Positions 52,938-61,022 of a stretch of 64,000 bases of DNA are shown piece after piece. Source of the DNA: Serratia liquefaciens ATCC 27592 (GTDB lineage: Bacteria > Pseudomonadota > Gammaproteobacteria > Enterobacterales > Enterobacteriaceae); contig NC_021741.1 in assembly GCF_000422085.1 (NCBI RefSeq), forward strand, positions 5,174,613 through 5,238,612. The letters run 5' to 3'. Numbering within the stretch: the stretch's first letter is position 1; every line of letters starts with the position of its first letter. A model generated the notes under the pieces. The model saw only the letters and a list, made by a program, of their open reading frames with translations, did not search any database and was not told the origin of the DNA. A program made the translations under genes and the position numbers.

Positions 52938-53395
52938 GGACAATCCCCGTAATAAGCTTTCCCTTTCGGGTTGGCTATCTTAGGGCGACCGTAATCGTTC
53001 ATCCGCGTTTCACCGCTAATCGGGTCGACCTTTACTTTGCCAGCTTCCCAGTGAGGATCTTCGCTATGGCTAACATCCATCGTCTGTTGTTGAACCGTCG
53101 CCTGTATCGTTCCACCTCCTGCTTGTGGCACCTCATATCGATACTCCAAACCAGAAGAATTTCGTGACTGACTAATCGGCTGTTGGCTGCCTGCCTCATC
53201 GCTTCCCGGCGCGCGGCCCTAGACGTAAGGCAACGAGGTGACAACCCCAGCGGATCAACCCAGCTAATCGGGTTAGGCGCATACGCATAGACATTCAGTG
53301 CACCCGCATACCCGATAGGGTCCTTGCGGATGAATCTGCCGCTGCCCGGATCATAGTACCGATGCCGGTTATAGTGCAGTCCCGTCTACGCATCG
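52934..53395 (-). pseudogene. Rhs C-terminal module 7, frameshifted tip
   Basis: Rhs tail ([50 protein letters not shown]), then a short loss near 53185, after which the tip resumes in another frame: [74 protein letters not shown]. The REAMRQAGIPTSQQ and HWEAGxVK..GRPKLxN patterns are common in enterobacterial Rhs tips as I remember them. The missing GIPT-like bases create the frameshift. 53396-53560 holds nothing I recognise. Confidence 0.72.
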
Positions 53396-53560
53396 TTAAT
53401 GGTTAAATTCTTCGTCGTAGAGGTGTCGCTCATTGACCAACCTGTCATCAAGCCTTGCATAGCAAGCCACCCGGACATCGCGCGACAGTTAACCAGAGTA
53501 GATCAGACGTCAAATCGTACCCGTATCGCCGCCAGTTCATATGAGCTAGCACTCATTGCA

Positions 53561-53893
53561 TTACTTCCCGGCTCGAATCTCGGCTAGTGCCTTCTCCAGC
53601 AGCTTCATGTCCGGCGGGTTTTTTTGCGAAGCTTTGCTTCCTAGCCATCGATGTACAGGATTCTTAGGTCCGCTCGCGAGCTTGGTTCCTTCCTCAGTCA
53701 ATTCACTCCTCATGAGTGAGCGTCTCGCAATATTCCCGCTTCCGTCACTGACCTTGCATTTCAGCAGCGAGTTTCGTTCAAGAAACAAGAATAGGCTTTC
53801 CATTTTCTGCCTTACCGACGCAGCCATGTCAGGAGCATTGATATATGACCCCAGTAACTGGTCTATATCCCACATCTTGTAGTCGTCTAGCAT
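53561..53893 (-). CDS. Candidate immunity protein, paralogue B
   Basis: 110 residues, intact. Paralogue of the 46164-46517 product (shared end SKASxKxPPDMKLLEKALxE, IRAG). Its ATG overlaps the toxin stop by one base (TAATG). Confidence 0.72.
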   Translation of the reverse strand: MLDDYKMWDIDQLLGSYINAPDMAASVRQKMESLFLFLERNSLLKCKVSDGSGNIARRSLMRSELTEEGTKLASGPKNPVHRWLGSKASQKNPPDMKLLEKALAEIRAGK

Positions 53894-54970
53894 TACTCAA
53901 TTCTCTCGATAACCGATGCACCATTCACGGGTGCTAATTGACCAGTGCTTCTATTTCGTACAAACGTTCCGCCGATACCGAAGATCCGGTTTTCCTTGGC
54001 AAGCTGGTCAACCTTATCGGCTGTCGGGCTCGTCACTTCGTAGGTTTGCGCCTGCCCGTTCTCAATTACTGCCGTATCGATCCGCCGCCGTTCACCCGTA
54101 ACCGGGTCTCTCACTGACTTGCCTCGCGCATTGCGCAGGTGCACTGACACTGGATTTTCGCATTCGGATGCTGCGCTTTCATGCGCGCGTTGAACACGTC
54201 CTCACGCCGCGCACCTTCAACCGCATTAGTGATTCGATCCAGTCCTAAGGGGTCGACCCACCCGATAGGGTTAGGCGCGTACTGATAGACATTCAGCCCA
54301 CCCGCATACCCGATAGGATCCTTGCCAACAAACCTCCCCACCTCCGGATCGTAATACCGGTACCGGTTGTAATGCAGCCCAGTTTCATGGTCATGGTACT
54401 GCCCCTGGAACCTGATCGGTGTGCGCAGTTCAGCACGTCCCTCTGACGCTTTCCGTATCGCCTCCTTCGCCACACCCCACGCGCGGTACTCCGCCGCCCG
54501 CGCAATCTCGCTCCGTTCATCGGTCAGCTCCTGCGGTGTACCCAGGTGATCGCAGTGGTACCACGCCAGGCTGTCAACGGACGGCGGCGCTGGCGGCGGG
54601 CTCCACAGCGGGTCCTCGTCCTGCCGGTAGTAGTCGCCGTACACCGGTTCATCGAGCAGCGCGATCGCCTCCTCACGCACCGCCTGCGCCACCGGCACAA
54701 AGCGGCCCGGCTCGTACACGTAGTGCGCGCCCCCAGGCCATCTTCGTCAGCGATCCGGCTCTCCCACGCCAGCGTGTCGCCATCGCAGCCGTACAGCGTG
54801 AAGCCGCACTGCAGTTCGCGGTTGCGCTTCACGCGCTCGCTGCTGTTCCAGTGCGGCCCCGCCTCGCGGCGTGCCTGGTAGTGCGTCGAGAGTCTGTGCC
54901 CCAGCAGCAGGTAGCCTTCCGCATCGGTGTCACCCGTCAAGGCCACGCGCAGCGTGTCGCAGGATGACCA
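53893..54970 (-). pseudogene. Rhs core and C-terminal module 8, frameshifted
   Basis: Best-preserved Rhs tail in the island: GYLLLGHRLSTHYQARREAG, NRELQCGFTLYGCDGDTLAW, ESRIADEDGLGA, a frame break near 54727, then EPGRFVPVAQAVREEAIALL, LAWYHCDHLGTPQELTDERS, RFQGQYHDHETGLHYNRYRY, YAPNPIGWVDPLGLDRITNA. The tip reads EDVFNARMKAQHPNAKIQCQ, then loses one base near 54140 and continues in the next frame as HLRNARGKSVRDPVTGERRR, ENGQAQTYEVTSPTADKVDQ. It is paralogous to module 2, whose tip is broken by a stop a few codons away. Confidence 0.8.
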
Positions 54971-54996
54971 CGACCAGTACAACGGAGGAACTGACC

Positions 54997-55350
54997 ATGG
55001 CTGATGCCAATCATAAAGCACGTCCATCCAGAGCGGAACGCTCACGCAGCATGACCGTCACGCTGCGCGATACGCCCCATGGCTATACGCTGGATATACC
55101 ACCGCGCCCGCAGCAGCCTTTCATGCCTTGGGAACACATCGAAAGGTGGTTAGGCGCAGGCCATCTCTTCAGCACCGGGCAGCGCGTCAATGTCTCGGTT
55201 GACTACATCCGGCAATGCCTCACCGTCACCCCTGAATACGACTATCCCGCCAGAAAGTGCGGGCGCGAGGCGTTTGTCATCGAGCGCAAGGCCGCCAATG
55301 ACGAACTGCGCAAGGTATGGCTTGCTCAGGTGCAGATACCAGACGCCTGA
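54997..55350 (+). CDS. SymE-like protein (SpoVT-AbrB-type toxin family)
   Basis: 117 residues from ATG 54997 behind GGAGGAACTGACC. The middle (PFMPWEHIERWLGAGHLFST, GQRVNVSVDYIRQCLTVTPE) follows the SymE pattern of a short beta-swap domain (Leu-x-Trp-Leu-x-x-Ala-Gly-Phe-x-x-Gly-x-x-Val-x-Val). E. coli SymE is an SOS-induced RNA-affecting toxin controlled by the antisense RNA SymR; relatives often sit in Rhs/T6SS regions. It is transcribed away from the Rhs fragment and is the only intact plus-strand gene of this part. A remnant of another copy is at 52351-52425. Confidence 0.7.
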   Translation: MADANHKARPSRAERSRSMTVTLRDTPHGYTLDIPPRPQQPFMPWEHIERWLGAGHLFSTGQRVNVSVDYIRQCLTVTPEYDYPARKCGREAFVIERKAANDELRKVWLAQVQIPDA

Positions 55351-55403
55351 CCATTACCGCCAAGTAAAAGAACGAAGGGCAGTAATCGCGGCCCCTTTTA
55401 TAA

Positions 55404-55586
55404 CTAGACTCGACTTGCGAAGTTCTTCAACACGTCTGCTATCTTCAGTGCCTCCCACTCAGACAATTCGACTGGATCACCTTCTTTTGTCACTGCTTTG
55501 ATATGAATGGATGACTCTTGCTCGATCCATATCCGAAGTGCTCCATCGCTTAATTCAAAGTAATCTTTCTCTTTTCCGTCGTGCAT
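55404..55586 (-). CDS. Small candidate immunity protein of Rhs module 9
   Basis: 60 residues: MHDGKEKDYFELSDGALRIW, IKAVTKEGDPVELSEWEALK, then IADVLKNFASRV. AGGTGA lies before the ATG. It starts 2 bases after the stop of the toxin tip. Family not recognised, but size and position are those of an immunity gene. Confidence 0.62.
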   Translation of the reverse strand: MHDGKEKDYFELSDGALRIWIEQESSIHIKAVTKEGDPVELSEWEALKIADVLKNFASRV

Positions 55587-55588
55587 GG

Positions 55589-55965
55589 CTATTCACCTGT
55601 AGTTGGGAAATGAGGATTGCCATCGTCTGGCGAAACAACTTTCACCTTCCCCGTTGAGTCATATGCATGCACATGGTCAACATCGGCTTTGGGATCGTTG
55701 TAGGGCAATTCTGTTGTCTGATCTATATGACCACGGTCCAGTCGGAGACGTTATTTCCTTGTACACGGACATTTCCATTTTATCGGCGCACCAGAAGCAT
55801 CTTGCTTCGCCACGACGAATCCCCTTTAATTCATGAGATCTCGAATCTCAGTGCGCGTTTTATGCGTTATATCCGCCGCGCTGATTGTCGGCGGAGTTGT
55901 CACGCTTAAACCAAGCGGATCGCTCCAGCCAAACGGATTCGGCGCATATGCATAGACATTAGCTA
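55589..55965 (-). pseudogene. Rhs C-terminal module 9, tip with two nonsense codons
   Basis: Begins abruptly with [20 protein letters not shown], then TAA (55826-55828), RGFVVAKQDASGAPIKWKCP, TAA (55751-55753), RLRLDRGHIDQTTELPYNDP, DHVHAYDSTGKVKVVSPDDG, NPHFPTTGE. All lie in one frame, so the lesions are stop codons rather than frameshifts. The second is probably Glu to stop, since similar tips read GKERLRLDRGHID. The VSPDDGNPHFPTTGE ending is a familiar Rhs tip terminus. Confidence 0.72.
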
Positions 55966-56354
55966 TCTCGGAGAAGGGCTGACACCCTGTCAACGCTTAC
56001 TGACATGGTCTTAAACAACGCGGTGGACTCTCCCGACAGCGTTACCGTCAGAACTCCATTTTCGGTGCGCTCTATATCTAGGTTGCACCTATTGCCGCGA
56101 CCAAATGATGTCATATTTACCTCATATAGGGGAAACAGAGATAACTCAACCTGAACCGTGTTTAGCCCCCTCCACTTTTCAGGAGGGGACGTAGGAAAGT
56201 CCTTCAGACAGAGAACAAATCGTGCGATTGGACCATCCCATCCAAGCTTAATTTCCTGTAAGTCCACGTCGCAGAAACTAAGAGCGTCTCCGTACAAAGA
56301 CGACAGGAATTTTCCGTTGTCCAAATAGTTAAGGATTGGATTCACGTTTCTCAC
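55959..56354 (-). CDS. Candidate immunity protein (Imm50-like)
   Basis: 131 residues from a GTG at 56354 (a second GTG three codons on): LNYLDNGKFLSSLYGDALSF, LKDFPTSPPEKWRGLNTVQV, then a beta-rich C-terminus. The SLYGDxxSFxDVDL and DFPxxPPxKW patterns recall Imm50-family immunity proteins. No Rhs junction lies immediately upstream; 56360-56490 contains a short open stretch (minus, RYPAAGYSSCEQGSTIGAWD) that may be the end of its lost toxin. Confidence 0.6.
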   Translation of the reverse strand: MRNVNPILNYLDNGKFLSSLYGDALSFCDVDLQEIKLGWDGPIARFVLCLKDFPTSPPEKWRGLNTVQVELSLFPLYEVNMTSFGRGNRCNLDIERTENGVLTVTLSGESTALFKTMSVSVDRVSALLRDS

Positions 56355-56491
56355 TCATTGATCGAAAGGATAATGTGCTGTCGTCCCAAGCACCGATCGT
56401 TGATCCCTGCTCACAAGAGCTATATCCAGCGGCCGGGTATCTACGATGGACGGTGCAAGGCGGCTGCGTAAGCTCCCCCCTCATTCAACAC

Positions 56492-56887
56492 CTATCGGTT
56501 CTCAAAGTTGTATTTGGCAACTCTAGAAACATCTTTATCCTCATCTTGCATAAGCTTCCTAATTATCGAAATAGGAGCCTTTCTATTCGAGGCGATACCT
56601 TGCCGAACAACTGCGTCGAGATCCTTTGATAGAAGCTCAAATAACTCATCAGACAATTTCCTCTTTACAGAAATAAATCGCCGGACATCAGGTTCAAATT
56701 GGTAAAGCAACGTCAATATTTCGAGTGATACTGTCTTGTTATGAGCAACCCATTTCCTATATTCCGGAAATTTATCGATAACATCTTTCCACACTGAAAC
56801 AGGAGCTTCATCGGTCGCAGCTCGATCACATTCATCCTTGAGAGAACTATCTCGTAGTGCAACGAATTCTTCCGCAGAGTGAATCAT
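56492..56887 (-). CDS. HEAT-like repeat protein, candidate immunity partner of the upstream membrane protein
   Basis: 131 residues from ATG 56887: MIHSAEEFVALRDSSLKDEC, EYRKWVAHNKTVSLEILTLL, VRQGIASNRKAPISIIRKLM, DEDKDVSRVAKYNF. Helical repeats of the HEAT type (leucine-rich, VRxxIAxNxxAP). The ATG overlaps the TGA of the 56884-58032 gene (ATGA), so the two are translationally coupled. Confidence 0.62.
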   Translation of the reverse strand: MIHSAEEFVALRDSSLKDECDRAATDEAPVSVWKDVIDKFPEYRKWVAHNKTVSLEILTLLYQFEPDVRRFISVKRKLSDELFELLSKDLDAVVRQGIASNRKAPISIIRKLMQDEDKDVSRVAKYNFENR

Positions 56888-58032
56888 TTCGAGTCCTTGC
56901 ACTTTAACGATTCAAAGTCAATATTCTTACCTGTATCGCTCTTGTGCTTATTCATGTAATCACCATATACGTCGGCGTCTGGTTCAATCACCGGTGGTGA
57001 TGGCCAATCCGCAGCGGTAGATAACGGGGGCATCGGCTTTCCAGGCAGGCCGGCTTCGCGAATGATACGCGGCCAGCGCGGCTCCCAGCCGAGCAGCAGG
57101 GAAATCCAGTGCAAACTGGCATGGAGAACCATCACTGGCGAGAGCAGCGCGGTCCACAGCAGAACACGGGGCTTGAAACCGTCACGCCACAGCGGCTTGA
57201 AGAAGCTCCAGGGTGCCTGGAGCGACAGCCAGGGCCAGGGCACTTTGCCGAGCAGCTTTTTCGGCCGAGGCACTGACTGCGGGCCTTCTTCCATGTAGCG
57301 GCGGATGAACTCCCACAGGTTGACGATATCGCTGGTGCCGTTCGCTACCTTGCCGACGAGCATAATGTGGAAGTACGGCAGGCCGGTCATGTCGTTAGTC
57401 CAGGCCAGCATCAGTTGAGTGCCGGTGCCGCGCCATTCGGGCAGGCCCAGTGCGGGCTCGGGGGAGACCTGGTCCCATGCCAGGGTGGCCAGGCCGCCAG
57501 CGTAACGGGGACGATGCAAATACACTTGTCGGGTCACGCGGTTGAAGCGAATGAGCAGGCGGCGTTGGACGAAGTTTTCCAGACGGATAAAGCGCCAGAG
57601 GAATTTGTATACTGCCCAGCAAATTCCAATTACAACTAATGGATATACCAGGGAATCAAAATAATCGAATATTGTGGCTTCTGTCGCCCGGAAATAGTCA
57701 ATACCAGTAAACCAAACAGTCCCAAGCTCAAGGCTTAGTATTCCGAGCTGCCCGATGATAAAGGCCAACGTTAAGGTAAGTGCCGTGAAAACCCCGCGCT
57801 TTTCTTGTAATGCACCTGCATAGAGTTCGATGTAGGTATCATTGAAGGCATAAATAGAACCATCCGCAAACGGGTGCTCACTCACCCGGTCATGAATGCC
57901 AGGGAGCGATTTCCCCCCTTTTTCACTATCTGCTTTTTCTTTTTTGAGCGCGCGAGCCATATTCGCTTCGAGCTCTCCGCGTTCCTTGGGGTCGTTCTGT
58001 ATCGCCCAGATTCCTCGTTCTATGAAATACAT
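56884..58032 (-). CDS. DUF6708-like membrane protein associated with VgrG/T6SS
   Basis: 382 residues. A hydrophilic N-terminus (about 75 residues) precedes hydrophobic segments at roughly 82-103 (VFTALTLTLAFIIGQLGILS), 128-148 (VYPLVVIGICWAVYKFLW) and 300-325 (LLWTALLSPVMVLHASLHWI). The stretch between carries VTRQVYLHRPRYAGGLATLA and GTGTQLMLAWTNDMTGLPYF, which I associate with DUF6708 proteins found next to vgrG genes. It is coupled to a HEAT-like gene, so it may be a T6SS effector with its immunity protein, or an accessory factor. It follows a vgrG remnant at 58.1-58.45 kb. Confidence 0.65.
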   Translation of the reverse strand: MYFIERGIWAIQNDPKERGELEANMARALKKEKADSEKGGKSLPGIHDRVSEHPFADGSIYAFNDTYIELYAGALQEKRGVFTALTLTLAFIIGQLGILSLELGTVWFTGIDYFRATEATIFDYFDSLVYPLVVIGICWAVYKFLWRFIRLENFVQRRLLIRFNRVTRQVYLHRPRYAGGLATLAWDQVSPEPALGLPEWRGTGTQLMLAWTNDMTGLPYFHIMLVGKVANGTSDIVNLWEFIRRYMEEGPQSVPRPKKLLGKVPWPWLSLQAPWSFFKPLWRDGFKPRVLLWTALLSPVMVLHASLHWISLLLGWEPRWPRIIREAGLPGKPMPPLSTAADWPSPPVIEPDADVYGDYMNKHKSDTGKNIDFESLKCKDSK

Positions 58033-58104
58033 CTATTTCACCGCGCTGAAAGCTTCAAATAGGCCAATCAGTTCTTGTTCCCCATTTTCATGGAGTTTCC
58101 CTAC

Positions 58105-58445
58105 ACTGTTTGGATCACGTTTGCCGAAACAACTGTGTGTACACCAACTTCAGGCACGCTTAGGGTCTGAAGTTGGTGCCAGTCGGAGCCAAGTGCGAGA
58201 CAGACCAGGCATGGCTCGACAGTGCCACCGTAGGGAGGCGGGTATCGGCCTGAAAAAACGAGGAAACAGAACCATGGGTTCTGCATATGGTGCCGGTCAA
58301 AGATATGGCCGAAGTCAAGGGTAGGGTTGGCACAACTGAGTTCGACATTAAGTCGGAAGGTCTGGAATTGACCTTCGTTGGGCCTGAACTCGACGACGTC
58401 GAATGCATAGGTACCTTTGGTGAAAGAAAAGTGAGGGTCTGACCG
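58105..58445 (-). pseudogene. vgrG 5' fragment
   Basis: Minus-strand frames give FSFTKGTYAFDVVEFRPNEG, FRLNVELSCANPTLDFGHIF, then in another frame HGSVSSFFQADT, then back GGTVEPCLVCLALGSDWHQL, QTLSVPEVG. This is the N-terminal beta-barrel region of a VgrG spike protein with at least two frameshifts, and the rest of the gene is missing. Confidence 0.72.
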
Positions 58446-59214
58446 GATAGGAATGGGTTGCTGCCTACAACTGCCGCCCTTTTCCGCCAGTTTCAGCGCC
58501 TGGGCCTAATGCGGATGGCCAGTCAAAACAATAAACACTTTTATTTAGTAGGGGTATTGGAGAGTTCCGATTTTGCTTCAATAAACGTCTTATTTATTTT
58601 CATGAGACGACCATATTTTTGATGATATCCACGAGCCGAGGGGCGGACCAAGCTTGCAGCATAGCTCCAAGCAAATCCGATGCCAGCCTCTGAGAAATAC
58701 CTTGAGTGCATTATTGAGGGTATTATGGGCAAACCGTCAGGTCTGGGTATCCCGGCCTGGCAAGAGCCATTCGCATGTATCGATCAGCATCAGGAGTTCA
58801 TGGAACAGTATGACTGCCAGCTCCGCTAAGTAAACGATGTGTAGCTTGCCCGTCTTGGAGTTCTCCTGGGGACTGTAACTGTAACAGTCGGCTATCTTCA
58901 AAATAGCGGTCCTTTTGTCTAACCAGCGTAATATCGGAATTGTGCACCAGCAATGTGCTGATCGAATTGGCGGGAATCAAGCGCAGGCGATAGCGTAGTC
59001 CATTATGCGCTCGAGCAGACCGTGTATCTGCATCAATGTCTTTCTTCTTATTCCAAATGAAAGAACGCGGTCAGATTGCGCACTTTCTTCTGCCAAGATG
59101 GTGAAGGATGTACTTGTCCAGGTAGTGATGCTGCATCGTGATGTCCTTGCGGCAGGACTGCTGCTTCTGGGGCTGGGATTCGTTCACCGCGGCCATCTGC
59201 GAGGAGCTATCACG
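58446..59214. other. Island right part without a recognisable gene
   Basis: Mixed debris. A short open minus-strand stretch at 58541-58732 (SEAGIGFAWSYAASLVRPSA, KINKTFIEAKSELSNTPTK) looks like a C-terminal fragment, and 58798-59000 has another (LRLIPANSISTLLVHN). I cannot identify either. Confidence 0.4.
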
Positions 59215-59384
59215 CATGAGCCCGGCGTTTTTAGGGTAAGCGCCAGGTACTTGCCGTTTAGCCGGTAGCGCTAGACTATCCCTCCCGCTGGAAGTATTTC
59301 CAGATACAGGCTGTGGTCGTCGCTGACGGTGTAGGTCTTTTCCTTAGGCTTGAGAGCCTTCAACGCAGTGTCGATAAGTATCAT
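59215..59384 (-). pseudogene. Tyrosine integrase N-terminal fragment (DUF4102 arm-binding domain)
   Basis: ATG at 59384 behind GGAAG: MILIDTALKALKPKEKTYTV, SDDHSLYLEILPAGGIV, TAG (59271-59273, normally Trp), RYRLNGKYLALTLKTPG. This is the start of a P4/prophage-type integrase (pattern: TDxAIRxAKPxxKxYxLSDGxGLYLxVxPxGxKxWRYRY). The remainder, including the catalytic domain, is missing. It lies 172 bases from the mnmE 3' end, the expected place for the integrase of an island inserted there. Confidence 0.75.
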
Positions 59385-59556
59385 CTTCTACTTCCGTATG
59401 TCCAAGTAGCGGAAGGCTCAGGCCAAAACCGCTACTCGGAGATAAAAGCAGATGGCTTTCAGTGTGCTTTGGCAGCACTATAAAGGCCAAAAATCCAGTG
59501 TTCATGCGGGTTTCAAGGCGATTTTCAGGCCTTGAGGTATATCCTTGGAACCATGG

Positions 59557-59574
59557 TTATTTACCGATGCAGAA
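59557..59574 (-). other. attR: Right attachment site: last 18 bases of mnmE
   Basis: TTCTGCATCGGTAAATAA on the minus strand, including the mnmE stop. SGI1-family elements integrate at the equivalent 18-bp end of trmE/mnmE in other enterobacteria. The imperfect partner is at 41502-41529. Confidence 0.65.
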
Positions 59575-60921
59575 GCTGGAGAAAATGCGTCCCAGCAGGT
59601 CATCTGAGGTAAATTCGCCGGTGATTTCACTCAGTGCTTGCTGCGCCAGTCGCAATTCTTCGGCCAGCAGCTCCCCCGCGTAAGCGCTCACTAACTGTTC
59701 TTTGCCCTCGATCAGATGCTGGGCTGCTTGCTCAAGCGCCTGCAGGTGGCGGCGACGTGCCAGGAAACCGCCTTCCATATTGCTGGTGAAGCCCATACTC
59801 TGCTTCAGGTGGTCCCGCAGCAGGTCGATACCTTCACCGGTGCGCGCCGACAGGCGAATAAGTGAGTGACCATTTACTTCTGTCATGCCCAAGGGTTCAC
59901 CGGTGATGTCGGCTTTGTTACGTACTACGGTGATCGGCAGACGATGCGGCAGACGTGCCATAAACTCCGGCCAAATCTCTGCCGGTTCGGTTGCTGCGGT
60001 GGTGGTGCCATCGACCATAAACAGCACGCGGTCAGCCTGTTCGATCTCGTTCCACGCACGTTCGATACCGATACGCTCCACTTCGTCGCTGGCTTCGCGC
60101 AGGCCGGCGGTGTCGATGATGTGTAAAGGCATGCCGTCGATGTGAATATGCTCGCGCAGCACGTCGCGAGTGGTGCCGGCGATATCGGTGACGATAGCCG
60201 CTTCGCGACCGGCCAGTTCGTTCAACAGGCTGGATTTACCGGCGTTAGGACGCCCGGCGATCACCACTTTCATCCCTTCGCGCAGCAGGCTGCCCTGACG
60301 CGCTTCTGCGCGTACGTTGGAAAGAGAGGCCATGACTCCGTTGAGCTGCGCCTCGATTTTACCGTCAGACAGGAAGTCGATTTCCTCATCCGGGAAGTCT
60401 ATCGCTGCTTCTACATAGATTCGCAGGTGAGTAAGTGCTTCCACAAGCTGGTTGATGCGGGTGGAGAACGCCCCCTGCAGCGAGTTCATGGCAGAACGTG
60501 CCGCCTGCTCGGAACTGGCGTCGATCAGGTCGGCAATCGCTTCGGCCTGCGCCAGATCCAGCTTGTCATTAAGGAAGGCACGCTCGGAAAATTCGCCGGG
60601 ACGGGCGATACGCACGCCGGGCAGCGCCAGTACGCGTTTGAGCAGCAAATCGAGGATAACCGGCCCGCCGTGGCCTTGCAGTTCCAGCACGTCTTCGCCG
60701 GTAAACGAGTTCGGGCCAGGAAACCACAGCGCGATGCCCTGGTCCAGAGTGGCGCCTTCGGCATCACGGAACGGCAGGTAATCGGCGTAACGCGGCTTCG
60801 GCAGTTTGCCGAGCAGGGCCTGGGCTACGTCTTTGGCGCCACGGCCGGAAATACGCAAAATGCCGACGCCGCCGCGTCCCGGCGGGGTGGCTTGGGCTAC
60901 GATGGTATCGGTGGTGCTCAT
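59557..60921 (-). CDS. mnmE: tRNA modification GTPase MnmE (TrmE)
   Basis: Works with MnmG on the wobble uridine of tRNAs. 454 residues from ATG 60921 (AGAGA upstream), the E. coli length. N-terminal [20 protein letters not shown] folate-binding domain, central G domain with [12 protein letters not shown] (about residues 222-233), [14 protein letters not shown] and RNKAD, and the C-terminal catalytic FCIGK. The C-terminal sequence is intact although the island begins directly after it. Confidence 0.97.
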   Translation of the reverse strand: MSTTDTIVAQATPPGRGGVGILRISGRGAKDVAQALLGKLPKPRYADYLPFRDAEGATLDQGIALWFPGPNSFTGEDVLELQGHGGPVILDLLLKRVLALPGVRIARPGEFSERAFLNDKLDLAQAEAIADLIDASSEQAARSAMNSLQGAFSTRINQLVEALTHLRIYVEAAIDFPDEEIDFLSDGKIEAQLNGVMASLSNVRAEARQGSLLREGMKVVIAGRPNAGKSSLLNELAGREAAIVTDIAGTTRDVLREHIHIDGMPLHIIDTAGLREASDEVERIGIERAWNEIEQADRVLFMVDGTTTAATEPAEIWPEFMARLPHRLPITVVRNKADITGEPLGMTEVNGHSLIRLSARTGEGIDLLRDHLKQSMGFTSNMEGGFLARRRHLQALEQAAQHLIEGKEQLVSAYAGELLAEELRLAQQALSEITGEFTSDDLLGRIFSSFCIGK

Positions 60922-60949
60922 AGTGATTCTCTCTGACGATTCAATATGC

Positions 60950-60974
60950 AAAAAGGCGGTCTTAATGACCGCCT
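60950..60974 (-). terminator. Terminator downstream of yidC
   Basis: AGGCGGTC / GACCGCCT with a 5-base loop; on the minus strand followed by TTTT. It lies 49 bases after yidC and overlaps the leader of mnmE, so it may separate mnmE from the rpmH-yidC operon. Confidence 0.75.
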
Positions 60975-61022
60975 CTTATCTTTTGCTGCAAGGGTTCAGC
61001 GCGCCGAACCCCTACAATACGC

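Noticed and set aside
54419..54967. Plus-strand 182-codon frame opposite Rhs module 8
   Set aside because: Pro/Arg/Ser-rich shadow of Rhs core sequence.
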